Source: Lachnospiraceae bacterium (GTDB taxonomy: Bacteria; Bacillota_A; Clostridia; Lachnospirales; Lachnospiraceae). Taken from it: a stretch of DNA of 15,816 nt. The translations under genes were made by a program, and so were the position numbers. The notes below the pieces were generated by a model. The model made no database searches. It saw only the letters and a list, made by a program, of their open reading frames with translations, and was not told the DNA's origin. Shown here one piece after another: positions 7,918 through 14,937 of this stretch; the stretch's first letter is position 1; each line of letters begins with the position of its first letter. The stretch covers positions 1-15,816 of the forward strand of contig JAFXWR010000350.1 in the NCBI GenBank assembly GCA_017542725.1, in the 5' to 3' direction.

Positions 7918-8694
7918 ATGGCTGACGAAATTGTAATGCGTCAATTAACAATTCGTTCATTCCACTGCGATAAGGTTGATTGGGGTGATGAGTACGCATT
8001 CAAAAAAGATGGAAGCAACTATTCTATGACTTTGAAAAAAGGCATAGAAGATGAAATGAAAAAAAGTTCTGATCTTTTTGAAAACATTACGGTCAAGATA
8101 CTTAAACCTGGTGAGCACCATATAAAAATAAATTCTGTAATGGATGTGTTCCCCATATCAGTTAAAGCACTTGGAAAACTTGGAGAGGGTATCACTCACA
8201 CTATTACTGGCGTATATGTTATGCTTACAGGAGTGGATACTGCAGGTCGTCAAATTTGTGCTTTTGGAAATTCTGATGGGTGGATGGATGAGAAAGTTAC
8301 GTTCAATCAACCGGGAACTCCAGCGGATGAAGATTATATAATTTTAGTTGATGTTCTAATTAAAGAAGGTTATGCAACTAAGAGAGTTGGACCAGATGCG
8401 TGTCATGCTGCGTGTGAAATTATGTGTGACCCCATAAGAGCTTATCTAAAAAAGTTTCGCGATGGTGATGAGAGCGAAAGACATGTATATAAAGATTTGA
8501 TACATCCTGGTAAGAAAAAAGTTGCAGTAGTAAAACTAGTTTCAGGGCAGGGCGCAATGTATGATACACATTATATGCCAAAAGAACCATCAGGGTTTAG
8601 TGAAGGAAGATCAATTATCGATTCAGTTGGCTCGCCAATCATCTTATCAGCAAATGAATATAGAGATGGCGCGCTCCGCTGCCTATATGGTTAG
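7918..8694 (+). CDS. prdD: Proline reductase cluster protein PrdD
   Basis: Cytoplasmic protein of 258 residues resembling the N-terminal part of the PrdA/GrdE family (D-proline and glycine reductase proproteins). Its exact role is unknown; PrdD is normally encoded with D-proline reductase and racemase. Visible features: an early KPGEHHIKINSVMDVFPIS segment, GVYVMLTGVDTAGRQICAFG, and a Cys-rich stretch GPDACHAACEIMCDP (about residues 160-174). No in-frame TGA is read through, so no selenocysteine is needed. AGGAGA overlaps the prdF stop and serves the ATG at 7918. It is followed at 9 bases by the prdE-like gene. Family assignment rests on motif memory and context. Confidence 0.75.
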   Translation: MADEIVMRQLTIRSFHCDKVDWGDEYAFKKDGSNYSMTLKKGIEDEMKKSSDLFENITVKILKPGEHHIKINSVMDVFPISVKALGKLGEGITHTITGVYVMLTGVDTAGRQICAFGNSDGWMDEKVTFNQPGTPADEDYIILVDVLIKEGYATKRVGPDACHAACEIMCDPIRAYLKKFRDGDESERHVYKDLIHPGKKKVAVVKLVSGQGAMYDTHYMPKEPSGFSEGRSIIDSVGSPIILSANEYRDGALRCLYG

Positions 8695-8703
8695 GGGGAA
8701 ATT

Positions 8704-9177
8704 ATGGGAGTAGGACCAAGTACAAAAGAGACCACCTTACATCATTTTAGAGATCCACTTATCAATTTAATTGCAGAAGATCCAAGTATTGATTTTCTTG
8801 GAGTTATAATTGGTGGCATACCAGATAGAAATGTTGACAAGAAATTTACTGGAGAGAGAATTGGCGCATGGCTTGAAGCTATGCGTTGCGATGGTGCTAT
8901 AGTGTCAGAAGACTCTTGGGGAAATAGCAATGTTGATCTCGCGGCTACCATGGAAGCTATTGGAAGACGTGACATACCACAAGTTGGAATGGTGTTCCAA
9001 GGCACACAAGGTATAGTCGAACAAAATGAGTATATGGATACTATGGTTGATACTAATCACAGTGAAGAAGGAACAGAGACAAATATAGTTGCACAAAATT
9101 GTATGACTATAGCAGAAGCTCGAAAGTGTGTGGCACTACTAAAGCTCAAGATGAGTAGAAAGTATGGTCACTTATAA
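8704..9177 (+). CDS. prdE: Proline reductase cluster protein PrdE
   Basis: Short cytoplasmic protein (157 residues) resembling the C-terminal part of PrdA/GrdE. It has the opening GVGPSTKETTLHHFRDPL, GVIIGGIPDRN, FTGERIGAWLEAM, SEDSWGNSNVDLA and the closing EARKCVALLKLKMSRK. With PrdD it looks like a PrdA-like chain divided over two genes. GGGGGAA (8695-8701) directly follows the prdD stop and gives good spacing. The last gene of the proline operon, it ends three bases before a strong palindromic terminator. It could be a structural partner of PrdD or of a PrdA encoded elsewhere; this is not settled by the sequence. Confidence 0.75.
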   Translation: MGVGPSTKETTLHHFRDPLINLIAEDPSIDFLGVIIGGIPDRNVDKKFTGERIGAWLEAMRCDGAIVSEDSWGNSNVDLAATMEAIGRRDIPQVGMVFQGTQGIVEQNEYMDTMVDTNHSEEGTETNIVAQNCMTIAEARKCVALLKLKMSRKYGHL

Positions 9178-9179
9178 AA

Positions 9180-9201
9180 AATCGCCCTTAAGGGCGATTT
9201 T
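9180..9201. terminator. Bidirectional terminator between prdE and the Fe-S protein gene
   Basis: Perfect 22-base palindrome centred between 9190 and 9191 (each half is AATCGCCCTTA or its complement). It is flanked by TTTTCTTTT on the plus side and by A runs that read as T runs on the minus strand. The stop codon of the minus-strand gene (9188-9190) is inside the stem, so one element serves both converging operons. Confidence 0.85.
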
Positions 9202-9481
9202 CTTTTACAAATTTTTTATATGCGCTTAGATTAAATGTAATTTCAAGTGGCACGTCAATTCTATTTGGACATAGCCTATTGCATTTGTAGCATCTTCGAC
9301 ATTCTTCCGCATGTTTCATTTCTATGGCTAACGCATCATCTGATAAAATTTTATTTAATGCATCTTTATCATTTTTATCAACTTTGTTTAGTTCATCAAT
9401 AAATGTAATTACTTTTGAGATATGAATATTTGCAGCGCATGGAAGACACAAGTCACATTTTATACAATTATTCTGTGACAT
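9188..9481 (-). CDS. Small two-cluster 4Fe-4S protein (AKR C-terminal-like)
   Basis: Ferredoxin-like protein of 97 residues with two cysteine groups: CIKCDLCLPC (spacing 2-2-2) near the N-terminus and CRRCYKCNRLCP (spacing 2-2-3, then P) near residue 61, followed by NRIDVPLEI. The pattern resembles the C-terminal Fe-S domain of COG1453-type aldo/keto reductases, here alone. The start overlaps the end of the nitroreductase by 14 bases and has no clear ribosome binding site, so translation is probably coupled. An electron-transfer role with the nitroreductase is inferred from this coupling. The protein has no membrane segment. Confidence 0.75.
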   Translation of the reverse strand: MSQNNCIKCDLCLPCAANIHISKVITFIDELNKVDKNDKDALNKILSDDALAIEMKHAEECRRCYKCNRLCPNRIDVPLEITFNLSAYKKFVKENRP

Positions 9482-9998
9482 ATACTACGTAGTTATCTTT
9501 TCTAGCAGGACCATCTGCCATAAAAGGTTCATCAGTGTAACCAAGTATGCAGTAACCAATTCCTACATAGTTACCATTGAGTCCCCATTTTTTTAGAAGT
9601 GCTTTTCCGTCTTCCCTTTCAAATGTTTCTTTTGCTCTATGAATCCAGCAAGCACCAAGTCCAAGACTTGCTGCAGCATTCATAAGATTTCCCATTATGA
9701 GAGAACCGTCATATACTGTGTTTTTATTGTCGGCATCTCCGAGAACTAAGATTGCCATAGGGGCACCATAGAATGGATGTGAGCCCGCCTTACCCATGAC
9801 ATCTGCATTTATAACTTCTGCAGCGTTTAAATCATCTTTGTTTGTGATACATACGAGAGTAGGGCTTTGCTTGCCTGACGCAGTTGGGGCATATGTGCCA
9901 GCCTTTAATACTTCCTCATAGACTTCCTTTTCTACAGGCTTTTCAAGATACTTTCTAACGCTTCTTCTTTTCAATAATGTGTTTAATGTTTCGTTCAT
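9468..9998 (-). CDS. Nitroreductase family FMN oxidoreductase
   Basis: Cytoplasmic flavoprotein, about 176 residues, of the NfsA/NfnB-like nitroreductase family. Landmarks: LLKRRSVRKY (FMN phosphate binding) near the N-terminus, GTYAPTASGKQSP, PFYGAPMAILV, MNAAASLGLGACWIHR, and GYCILGYTDE close to the end. The substrate cannot be told; quinones, nitro compounds and other acceptors are all known for the family. The ATG at 9998 is preceded on the minus strand by CGGAGGTGT (10002-10010). An upstream in-frame extension to 10046 would overlap the promoter and is rejected. It is the first gene of a two-gene operon with the Fe-S protein. Confidence 0.85.
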   Translation of the reverse strand: MNETLNTLLKRRSVRKYLEKPVEKEVYEEVLKAGTYAPTASGKQSPTLVCITNKDDLNAAEVINADVMGKAGSHPFYGAPMAILVLGDADNKNTVYDGSLIMGNLMNAAASLGLGACWIHRAKETFEREDGKALLKKWGLNGNYVGIGYCILGYTDEPFMADGPARKDNYVVYVTE

Positions 9999-10017
9999 AA
10001 TACACCTCCGTGGCAAA

Positions 10018-10046
10018 ATTATAGCAAAAATAAGCCATAATATCAA
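10018..10046 (-). promoter_or_regulatory. Promoter of the nitroreductase operon
   Basis: Read on the minus strand: TTGATA (10046-10041), 17-base spacer, TATAAT (10023-10018). The start codon is 20 bases further on, leaving a very short leader. Confidence 0.75.
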
Positions 10047-10076
10047 ACCAAAATGTAATAGAAAGTGGCTTATTTT
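10027..10076. promoter_or_regulatory. 11-bp perfect inverted repeat over the nitroreductase promoter (candidate operator)
   Basis: AAAATAAGCCA (10027-10037) and TGGCTTATTTT (10066-10076) are exact inverted copies separated by 28 bases. One arm fills the spacer between the -10 and -35 boxes; the other lies upstream of the -35 box and close to the divergent thyA promoter. The arrangement suits a dimeric regulator bound at two half sites. No regulator gene is visible. Confidence 0.45.
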
Positions 10077-10079
10077 AAG

Positions 10080-10108
10080 TTGTTTTATTGCGAGTATTGT
10101 GATAAAAT
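10080..10108 (+). promoter_or_regulatory. Candidate promoter for thyA
   Basis: TTGTTT (10080-10085), 17-base spacer, TAAAAT (10103-10108) with an extended -10 TGA directly before it. It lies about 64 bases upstream of the thyA ATG. A small hairpin (ATGGG/CCCAT, 10119-10134) is in the leader. Confidence 0.5.
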
Positions 10109-10171
10109 ATATTAAATTATGGGCTAAAACCCATTAGTTTTGTTGTGGGTATAATTATAGAGGGGGCAAAT

Positions 10172-11020
10172 ATGAGTAAAGCTGATGTTATATTTGTAAA
10201 AATGTGTAGAGACATACTTGATAATGGTACTGACACTAAGGGAGAAAAAGTGAGACCTCATTGGGAGGACGGAACTCCTGCCTATACAATAAAGAAGTTT
10301 GGCATTTGCAATCGTTATGATTTGAGAGATGAATTTCCTGCTATAACGCTAAGACCTACTGGTCTTAAGAGTTGTTTTGATGAGATATTGTGGATTTGGC
10401 AAAAGAAGTCAAATGATATAAGAGACTTAGGTTCACATATTTGGGATGAGTGGGCTGGAGATGATCACACTATCGGAAAGGCATATGGATATCAATTAAA
10501 AGTTAAGCATAAATATAAAGAGGGTGAGTTTGACAAAGTAGATAGAGTTATATATGACCTTAAGAATAATCCATATTCAAGAAGAATTATGACAAATATT
10601 TATGTGCACCAGGATTTGCATGAGATGAATTTATACCCATGTGCTTACTCTATGACATTTAATGTTACAAAAGATAAAAATAGTGATAAATTAATTTTAA
10701 ATGGTTTGCTTAATCAAAGGTCAAGTGATGTGCTAGTGGCAAATAATTGGAATGTATGCCAATATGCACTCCTCATCATGATGCTTGCAAGAGAATGTGA
10801 TATGATACCAGGAGAACTTGTGCATATGATTTCGGATTGCCATATTTATGATAGGCATATACCAATAGTTGAAGAAATGCTCAAGAGACCACAATTTCCA
10901 GCACCAAAGGTGTCGCTTAATCCTGTTAAAAAACATTTTTATGATTTTATAAAAGAAGATTTGATTATAGAAGATTATCAAAAGAATGAACAGATAAAAA
11001 ATATTCCAGTGGCTATATAG
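10172..11020 (+). CDS. thyA: Thymidylate synthase
   Basis: Makes dTMP from dUMP with methylene-tetrahydrofolate, in the cytoplasm. About 282 residues. The catalytic cysteine is C157 in LYPCAYSMTFNV, a variant of the usual PPCH context. It is followed by LNGLLNQRSSDVLVANNWNVCQYALL (dUMP binding) and HMISDCHIYDRHI, which matches the family's D-x-HIY motif. It has the N-terminal KVRPHWEDGTPAYT and TLRPTGLKS segments of ThyA. ATG 10172 with AGGGGG (10161-10166) was chosen over a GTG at 10145. No dihydrofolate reductase gene is adjacent; the genes that follow are polysaccharide-modifying, which is an unusual neighbourhood. Confidence 0.92.
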   Translation: MSKADVIFVKMCRDILDNGTDTKGEKVRPHWEDGTPAYTIKKFGICNRYDLRDEFPAITLRPTGLKSCFDEILWIWQKKSNDIRDLGSHIWDEWAGDDHTIGKAYGYQLKVKHKYKEGEFDKVDRVIYDLKNNPYSRRIMTNIYVHQDLHEMNLYPCAYSMTFNVTKDKNSDKLILNGLLNQRSSDVLVANNWNVCQYALLIMMLARECDMIPGELVHMISDCHIYDRHIPIVEEMLKRPQFPAPKVSLNPVKKHFYDFIKEDLIIEDYQKNEQIKNIPVAI

Positions 11021-11023
11021 TTA

Positions 11024-12175
11024 ATGAAGTTAAAAAAGATAATTGAAAATGTTTTACTAACTTTTTTTTTCCTGGTTGTAATAGCATATCCATGGGTTGC
11101 TACATTTTTGGGTGTAGAAAATAATTTATCAGGTGCAGAAGAAAAAGTCGAGTTTAGTTTCGAAAATATCGATGACTATATTATTCAAAACTTTCCAGGT
11201 AGAGAGTTATTGGTTAGAACTAAAAACCAATTATTATATTCTCTATTTGATGTCTCTCCAAATTCAAGTATCACAAAGATTGAAGATACATTATTTTCCA
11301 CAGAAACATTAAACTATTATTTTCATCGACTTCATAAAGTTGATAATTCTGAGGTTAATACACTTGTTGAGAAACTCAGTAAGTTCAATGACATTTGCAA
11401 AGAGAAAGGAAAGAAGTTACTAATAATTTTGACTCCAACAAAGCCAAGATACTACGATGGCATATTGCCATTCGCCGACGATGTAATCATGCTTTATGAG
11501 AATAATAAATTAACAGCTGATTATGATAATTTGCTGCCTTATGATAAAATTTCAGCTGCTCTAAAAAATACAGATTTGAATTGCTTCGATTCTATCAATT
11601 ATATTGACAACCATAGAAGTGATATGTTAGGTGGGAAAGTGCCGCTATTTTATAAAAGTAGTCATCACTGGTCAATCTATAAATCAAATCTCATAGGATT
11701 AGCTTTGCACGAACACATTAGGAAAACTATGGATATAAAGCTGCCGAGGATGACTGTAACTGCATCTCCGTCAGATGTAGCCGTATTTCCAGATGCTGAT
11801 CTATTCAATGTATTAAATATCTATGATAAGCCAAACGAACAGTTTTATGAGTCTGTTATAGAATATAAAGATTTTGATAATGATAATTTGAATTTCACTA
11901 TACAGGGCGGTAGTTTCTTAGGTGGATTACTGTTTCCGCAAAGTACTATAAGTGTTTTTGGAAAAGTGTTTCACATAGAAAACAAGAATTTACTATATAA
12001 TAATTATAAAGATCACTGTGCTTTTGAAACCTATGATGAATTAAACAAAAAGTTTGGTTTGATACAGCATTTGAAAAAGACAGATGTATTTATACTTGAA
12101 ATCAATGAACTTAATGTCTATAATGCGACATTTGGATTTTTAGACTATTTACTTGCTCATGAGGAGGAAATATAG
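11024..12175 (+). CDS. DHHW/AlgX-like protein (MBOAT partner)
   Basis: Extracytoplasmic SGNH-hydrolase-like protein of 383 residues, likely acting with the MBOAT protein to O-acetylate a secreted or wall polysaccharide. An N-terminal anchor or signal (KKIIENVLLTFFFLVVIAYPWVATFLG) leads to a region with NFPGRELLVRTKNQLLY, as in AlgJ/AlgX/DHHW proteins. Candidate catalytic elements are S297 in QGGSFLGG and H215 in SSHHWS. The Asp usual in the D-x-H-W or DHHW motif is S213 here, so the triad may be incomplete or use another acid. It begins three bases after the thyA stop without a clear ribosome binding site, which suggests coupling. The polymer is not known. Confidence 0.75.
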   Translation: MKLKKIIENVLLTFFFLVVIAYPWVATFLGVENNLSGAEEKVEFSFENIDDYIIQNFPGRELLVRTKNQLLYSLFDVSPNSSITKIEDTLFSTETLNYYFHRLHKVDNSEVNTLVEKLSKFNDICKEKGKKLLIILTPTKPRYYDGILPFADDVIMLYENNKLTADYDNLLPYDKISAALKNTDLNCFDSINYIDNHRSDMLGGKVPLFYKSSHHWSIYKSNLIGLALHEHIRKTMDIKLPRMTVTASPSDVAVFPDADLFNVLNIYDKPNEQFYESVIEYKDFDNDNLNFTIQGGSFLGGLLFPQSTISVFGKVFHIENKNLLYNNYKDHCAFETYDELNKKFGLIQHLKKTDVFILEINELNVYNATFGFLDYLLAHEEEI

Positions 12176-13582
12176 ATGGTATTTTCTTCTCCAATATTCT
12201 TATTTTTGTTTTTGCCAATATGTTTGATTTGCTATCTGCTTACAAACTTATTTGGAAATATCAAAGCAGAGAATGTATGCTTGCTGATTTTTTCAATAAT
12301 ATTTTATGCATATGGTAGTTTAGATTTTTTACCGATATTATTACTATCTATAGTACTTAATTTCATTTTTTCAAAGATAGTAGACATTGTTGAAAATAGA
12401 TATTTGAGGAACTTTGTATTTATTATTTCCATACTTATGAATGTAGGACTACTTGTAATTTATAAGTATTTGAACTTGTTTACAGGATTCTTATTTGGAA
12501 CACAAAATGCTACTAATATAAAACTTCCTATAGGAATTTCATTTTATACATTTCAAGTTTTATCTTATCTTGCGGATGTTCGTAGAAGAAGTGTTAAATC
12601 AAGCAATAATATAATTGATTTTGCACTTTTTACAATGCTTTTTCCACAGCTTATAGCGGGACCTATAGTTAGATATAGTACTATAGAACTGGAATTAAAA
12701 AGAAGAAGAACTATTTTCACTTCATTTTCAGATGGCATCATGAGATTTATGGTTGGCTTTACAAAAAAAATAGTTCTTGCCAATGCACTTGGTAAAATTG
12801 CGGATATTGCCTTTAGTGAACTTGGTTACTATTACATGGGACCCTTATTATCTGCCTTCGCGATAATATGTTATAGTATGCAAATATATTTAGACTTCTG
12901 GGCATATTCTGATATGGCGATTGGTATAGGAAAAATATTTGGTTTCACATTTCCGGAAAACTTCAATATGCCTTTTTTATCAACAAGTATATCGGAATTT
13001 TGGACTAGATGGCACATCACTCTATCATCATTTTTTAGAGACTATGTGTACATACCACTTGGTGGCAGTAGAAAAGGACTATTCATCACGTGCATTAATC
13101 TTACTATAGTGTTTGCACTTTCTGGATTTTGGCATGGTGCGAGTTTTAACTTTTTGTTCTGGGGATTATACAATGCATTTTTTCTGGTTGTTGAGAGAAT
13201 AGTTCGGTCGAAAGTAAATATAAAAGTTCCACAGACACTTGGCATCATCTATGTTTTCATAGTTTGGAATATAGGAATGATTTTATTTAGACTTGAGAAT
13301 TTAGATCAGATTAAATTGTACTTAGAAGGCGCATTAAGTTACCCAATTTATAATTATTCTACAAGGGAACTTGTAAACGAAGTTTATAACCCATACTTTA
13401 TGGTGTGTTTCTTAACGGCACTATTATATTTGACACCATTCTTTTCTAAAATTAAAAATGCGCTATACAAAACAAGATTTGGATTTATCATAGTAGATAT
13501 TGTAATTATTACTTTATTTATATACGCAGTTATTGAAATGCTCACATCAGGATTCAACCCATTTATTTATTTCCGTTTCTAA
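12176..13582 (+). CDS. MBOAT O-acyltransferase (AlgI/DltB/PatA-like)
   Basis: Polytopic membrane protein of 468 residues that moves acyl, usually acetyl, groups across the membrane for polysaccharide or cell-wall O-acylation. AlgI hallmarks: LPIGISFYTFQVLSYLADV, FPQLIAGPIVRY, YLDFWAYSDMAIGIGKIFG, FWTRWHITLSSFFRDYVYIP (H280) and the invariant His H320 in LSGFWHGASFNF, equivalent to AlgI H322. GAGGAGGAAA (12161-12170) gives a strong start, and the ATG directly follows the previous stop. The partner with the SGNH fold is the gene just upstream. No D-Ala ligase or polymer-synthesis genes are present, so DltB is less likely than an AlgI/PatA role. Confidence 0.9.
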   Translation: MVFSSPIFLFLFLPICLICYLLTNLFGNIKAENVCLLIFSIIFYAYGSLDFLPILLLSIVLNFIFSKIVDIVENRYLRNFVFIISILMNVGLLVIYKYLNLFTGFLFGTQNATNIKLPIGISFYTFQVLSYLADVRRRSVKSSNNIIDFALFTMLFPQLIAGPIVRYSTIELELKRRRTIFTSFSDGIMRFMVGFTKKIVLANALGKIADIAFSELGYYYMGPLLSAFAIICYSMQIYLDFWAYSDMAIGIGKIFGFTFPENFNMPFLSTSISEFWTRWHITLSSFFRDYVYIPLGGSRKGLFITCINLTIVFALSGFWHGASFNFLFWGLYNAFFLVVERIVRSKVNIKVPQTLGIIYVFIVWNIGMILFRLENLDQIKLYLEGALSYPIYNYSTRELVNEVYNPYFMVCFLTALLYLTPFFSKIKNALYKTRFGFIIVDIVIITLFIYAVIEMLTSGFNPFIYFRF

Positions 13583-13583
13583 T

Positions 13584-13608
13584 TGTAGGGGCGAAGCTTT
13601 GCGAGCCC
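13584..13608 (+). repeat. GC-rich dispersed repeat, copy D, upstream of tyrS
   Basis: Left arm TGTAGGGGCGAAGC, one extra T, right arm TTGCGAGCCC. It begins two bases after the MBOAT stop codon and is followed after TT by copy E, so the intergenic gap is almost all repeat. Confidence 0.88.
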
Positions 13609-13610
13609 TT

Positions 13611-13637
13611 TGTAGGGGCGAACGCTTGCGGAGCCCG
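13611..13637 (+). repeat. GC-rich dispersed repeat, copy E, abutting the tyrS ribosome binding site
   Basis: Left arm TGTAGGGGCGAA, then CGC, then right arm TTGCGGAGCCCG. AAGGAGA (13638-13644), the tyrS ribosome binding site, begins at the very next base. The arms form an imperfect inverted repeat. Confidence 0.88.
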
Positions 13638-13648
13638 AAGGAGAATAT

Positions 13649-14899
13649 ATGCAATTATACGAAGAATTAGTTGAAAGAGGCTTGATAGCCCAAGTAACTA
13701 ACGAAGAAGAAATCAAAAAAATGATAAATGAAGGTAAAGCAGTCTTTTACATCGGTTTCGACCCAACTGCTGACTCTCTTCACGTGGGTCACTTTATGGC
13801 ACTTTGCCTTATGAAGAGACTTCAGGCTGCAGGAAATCGTCCTATTGCCTTAGTTGGCGGTGGAACTGGTATGATTGGTGACCCATCAGGAAGAACTGAC
13901 CTTCGTAAAGTTCTTACAGTAGAAGACATAGATCACAACTGCGAATGTTTTAAAAAGCAAATGTCAAGATTTATCGAGTTTGGCGAAGGCAAAGCCATGA
14001 TGGTCAATAATGCCGACTGGCTTAGAAATTTAAACTATATAGAGTTCTTAAGAGATGTAGGACCTCACTTTAGTGTAAATAGAATGCTTACAGCTGAGTG
14101 CTATAAGATGAGAATGGAGCAAGGTCTCACATTTTTAGAATTTAACTATATGATAATGCAGGCATTTGATTTTTATAGTCTATTCCAAAAATATGGTTGC
14201 AATATGCAATTTGGCGGAGATGATCAGTGGTCAAATATGCTTGCAGGTACAGAACTTATAAGAAGAAAACTTGGAAAAGATGCACACGCTATGACTATAA
14301 CACTTCTAACCAAGTCAGATGGAAAGAAGATGGGAAAGACAGCGGGTGGCGCTGTGTGGCTTGATCCAAATAAAACAAAACCATATGATTTCTATCAGTA
14401 TTGGAGAGATGTAGATGATGCAGACGTTATTAAATGTATAAAAATGCTTACATTCTTACCTATGGAACAGATAAGAGAGATGGAACATTGGAAGGGTGCG
14501 GAGCTTAATAAAGCAAAAACAATTCTTGCATATGAACTTACAAAACTTGTACATGGAGAAGAAGAGGCAAATAAATGTGATGCTGCAGCAAAGTCAGCAT
14601 TTAGTGGGAATATGGATGCAGCTGACATACCAAAGCTTGAAGTTAAAGAGTCAGATTTAGTAGATGGAAAGATAGATGTAGTTAAAGCATTGGTTCTTTC
14701 AAAACTCTGCACTTCAAATGGTGATGCAAGAAGAAATATAGAACAGGGTGGAGTGCTAGTTGATGATACAAAAGTAACAGATATTAAAATGGCAATTGAA
14801 AAAGAAAAACTAAAAGATAAGGGTGTAGTTATAAAAAGGGGAAAGAAAAACTTTATAAGAGTTATTCTCTCAAGTATAGTAGCAAGTTTTTTTGCTTAA
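13649..14899 (+). CDS. tyrS: Tyrosyl-tRNA synthetase
   Basis: Charges tRNA-Tyr, class I fold, cytoplasmic. The HIGH-type motif is H45-VGH in DSLHVGHFMAL. The KMSKS-type motif is K227-MGKT in SDGKKMGKTAGG. The tyrosine site has GGDDQWSNML, and a C-terminal S4-like RNA-binding domain runs from ALVLSKLCTSNGDARRNI to VVIKRGKKNFIRV. AAGGAGA at 13638-13644 gives the start. The family normally ends about where RVI ends here; the extra LSSIVASFFA is hydrophobic and runs into a T7 tract (14887-14893) in the phase of a -1 slippery heptamer. A -1 shift would extend the product to about 599 residues through a signal-peptide-like stretch. Whether this tail is a fusion, frameshift or sequence error is open. 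Confidence 0.93.
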   Translation: MQLYEELVERGLIAQVTNEEEIKKMINEGKAVFYIGFDPTADSLHVGHFMALCLMKRLQAAGNRPIALVGGGTGMIGDPSGRTDLRKVLTVEDIDHNCECFKKQMSRFIEFGEGKAMMVNNADWLRNLNYIEFLRDVGPHFSVNRMLTAECYKMRMEQGLTFLEFNYMIMQAFDFYSLFQKYGCNMQFGGDDQWSNMLAGTELIRRKLGKDAHAMTITLLTKSDGKKMGKTAGGAVWLDPNKTKPYDFYQYWRDVDDADVIKCIKMLTFLPMEQIREMEHWKGAELNKAKTILAYELTKLVHGEEEANKCDAAAKSAFSGNMDAADIPKLEVKESDLVDGKIDVVKALVLSKLCTSNGDARRNIEQGGVLVDDTKVTDIKMAIEKEKLKDKGVVIKRGKKNFIRVILSSIVASFFA

Positions 14900-14937
14900 A
14901 CCTAGTATTTGCGACATCTAATCCAGGTAATACTAGG
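14887..14937 (+). promoter_or_regulatory. Possible -1 frameshift signal at the end of tyrS
   Basis: T7 (14887-14893) is split T-TTT-TTT by the tyrS frame, a slippery heptamer. After a 7-base spacer containing the stop, CCTAGTATT (14901-14909) pairs perfectly with AATACTAGG (14929-14937) around a 19-base loop. The -1 frame is open to 15447. A plain one-base loss in a homopolymer would look the same. Confidence 0.35.

Noticed and set aside
8144..8341. Plus-strand ORF inside prdD in another frame
   Set aside because: It lies wholly within PrdD, has no family features and no ribosome binding site.
6857..9177. Possible selenocysteine (in-frame TGA) in the prd genes
   Set aside because: All three frames are open without any internal TGA and end in ordinary stops.
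9779..9790. GAGCCCGCC inside the nitroreductase gene, resembling the repeat's right arm
   Set aside because: Only about 8 bases match and there is no left arm GTAGGGGCGAA nearby; chance match.
10150..10155. TATAAT just upstream of thyA as its -10 box
   Set aside because: It would place the transcript start on the ribosome binding site; the box set at 10080-10108 fits better.
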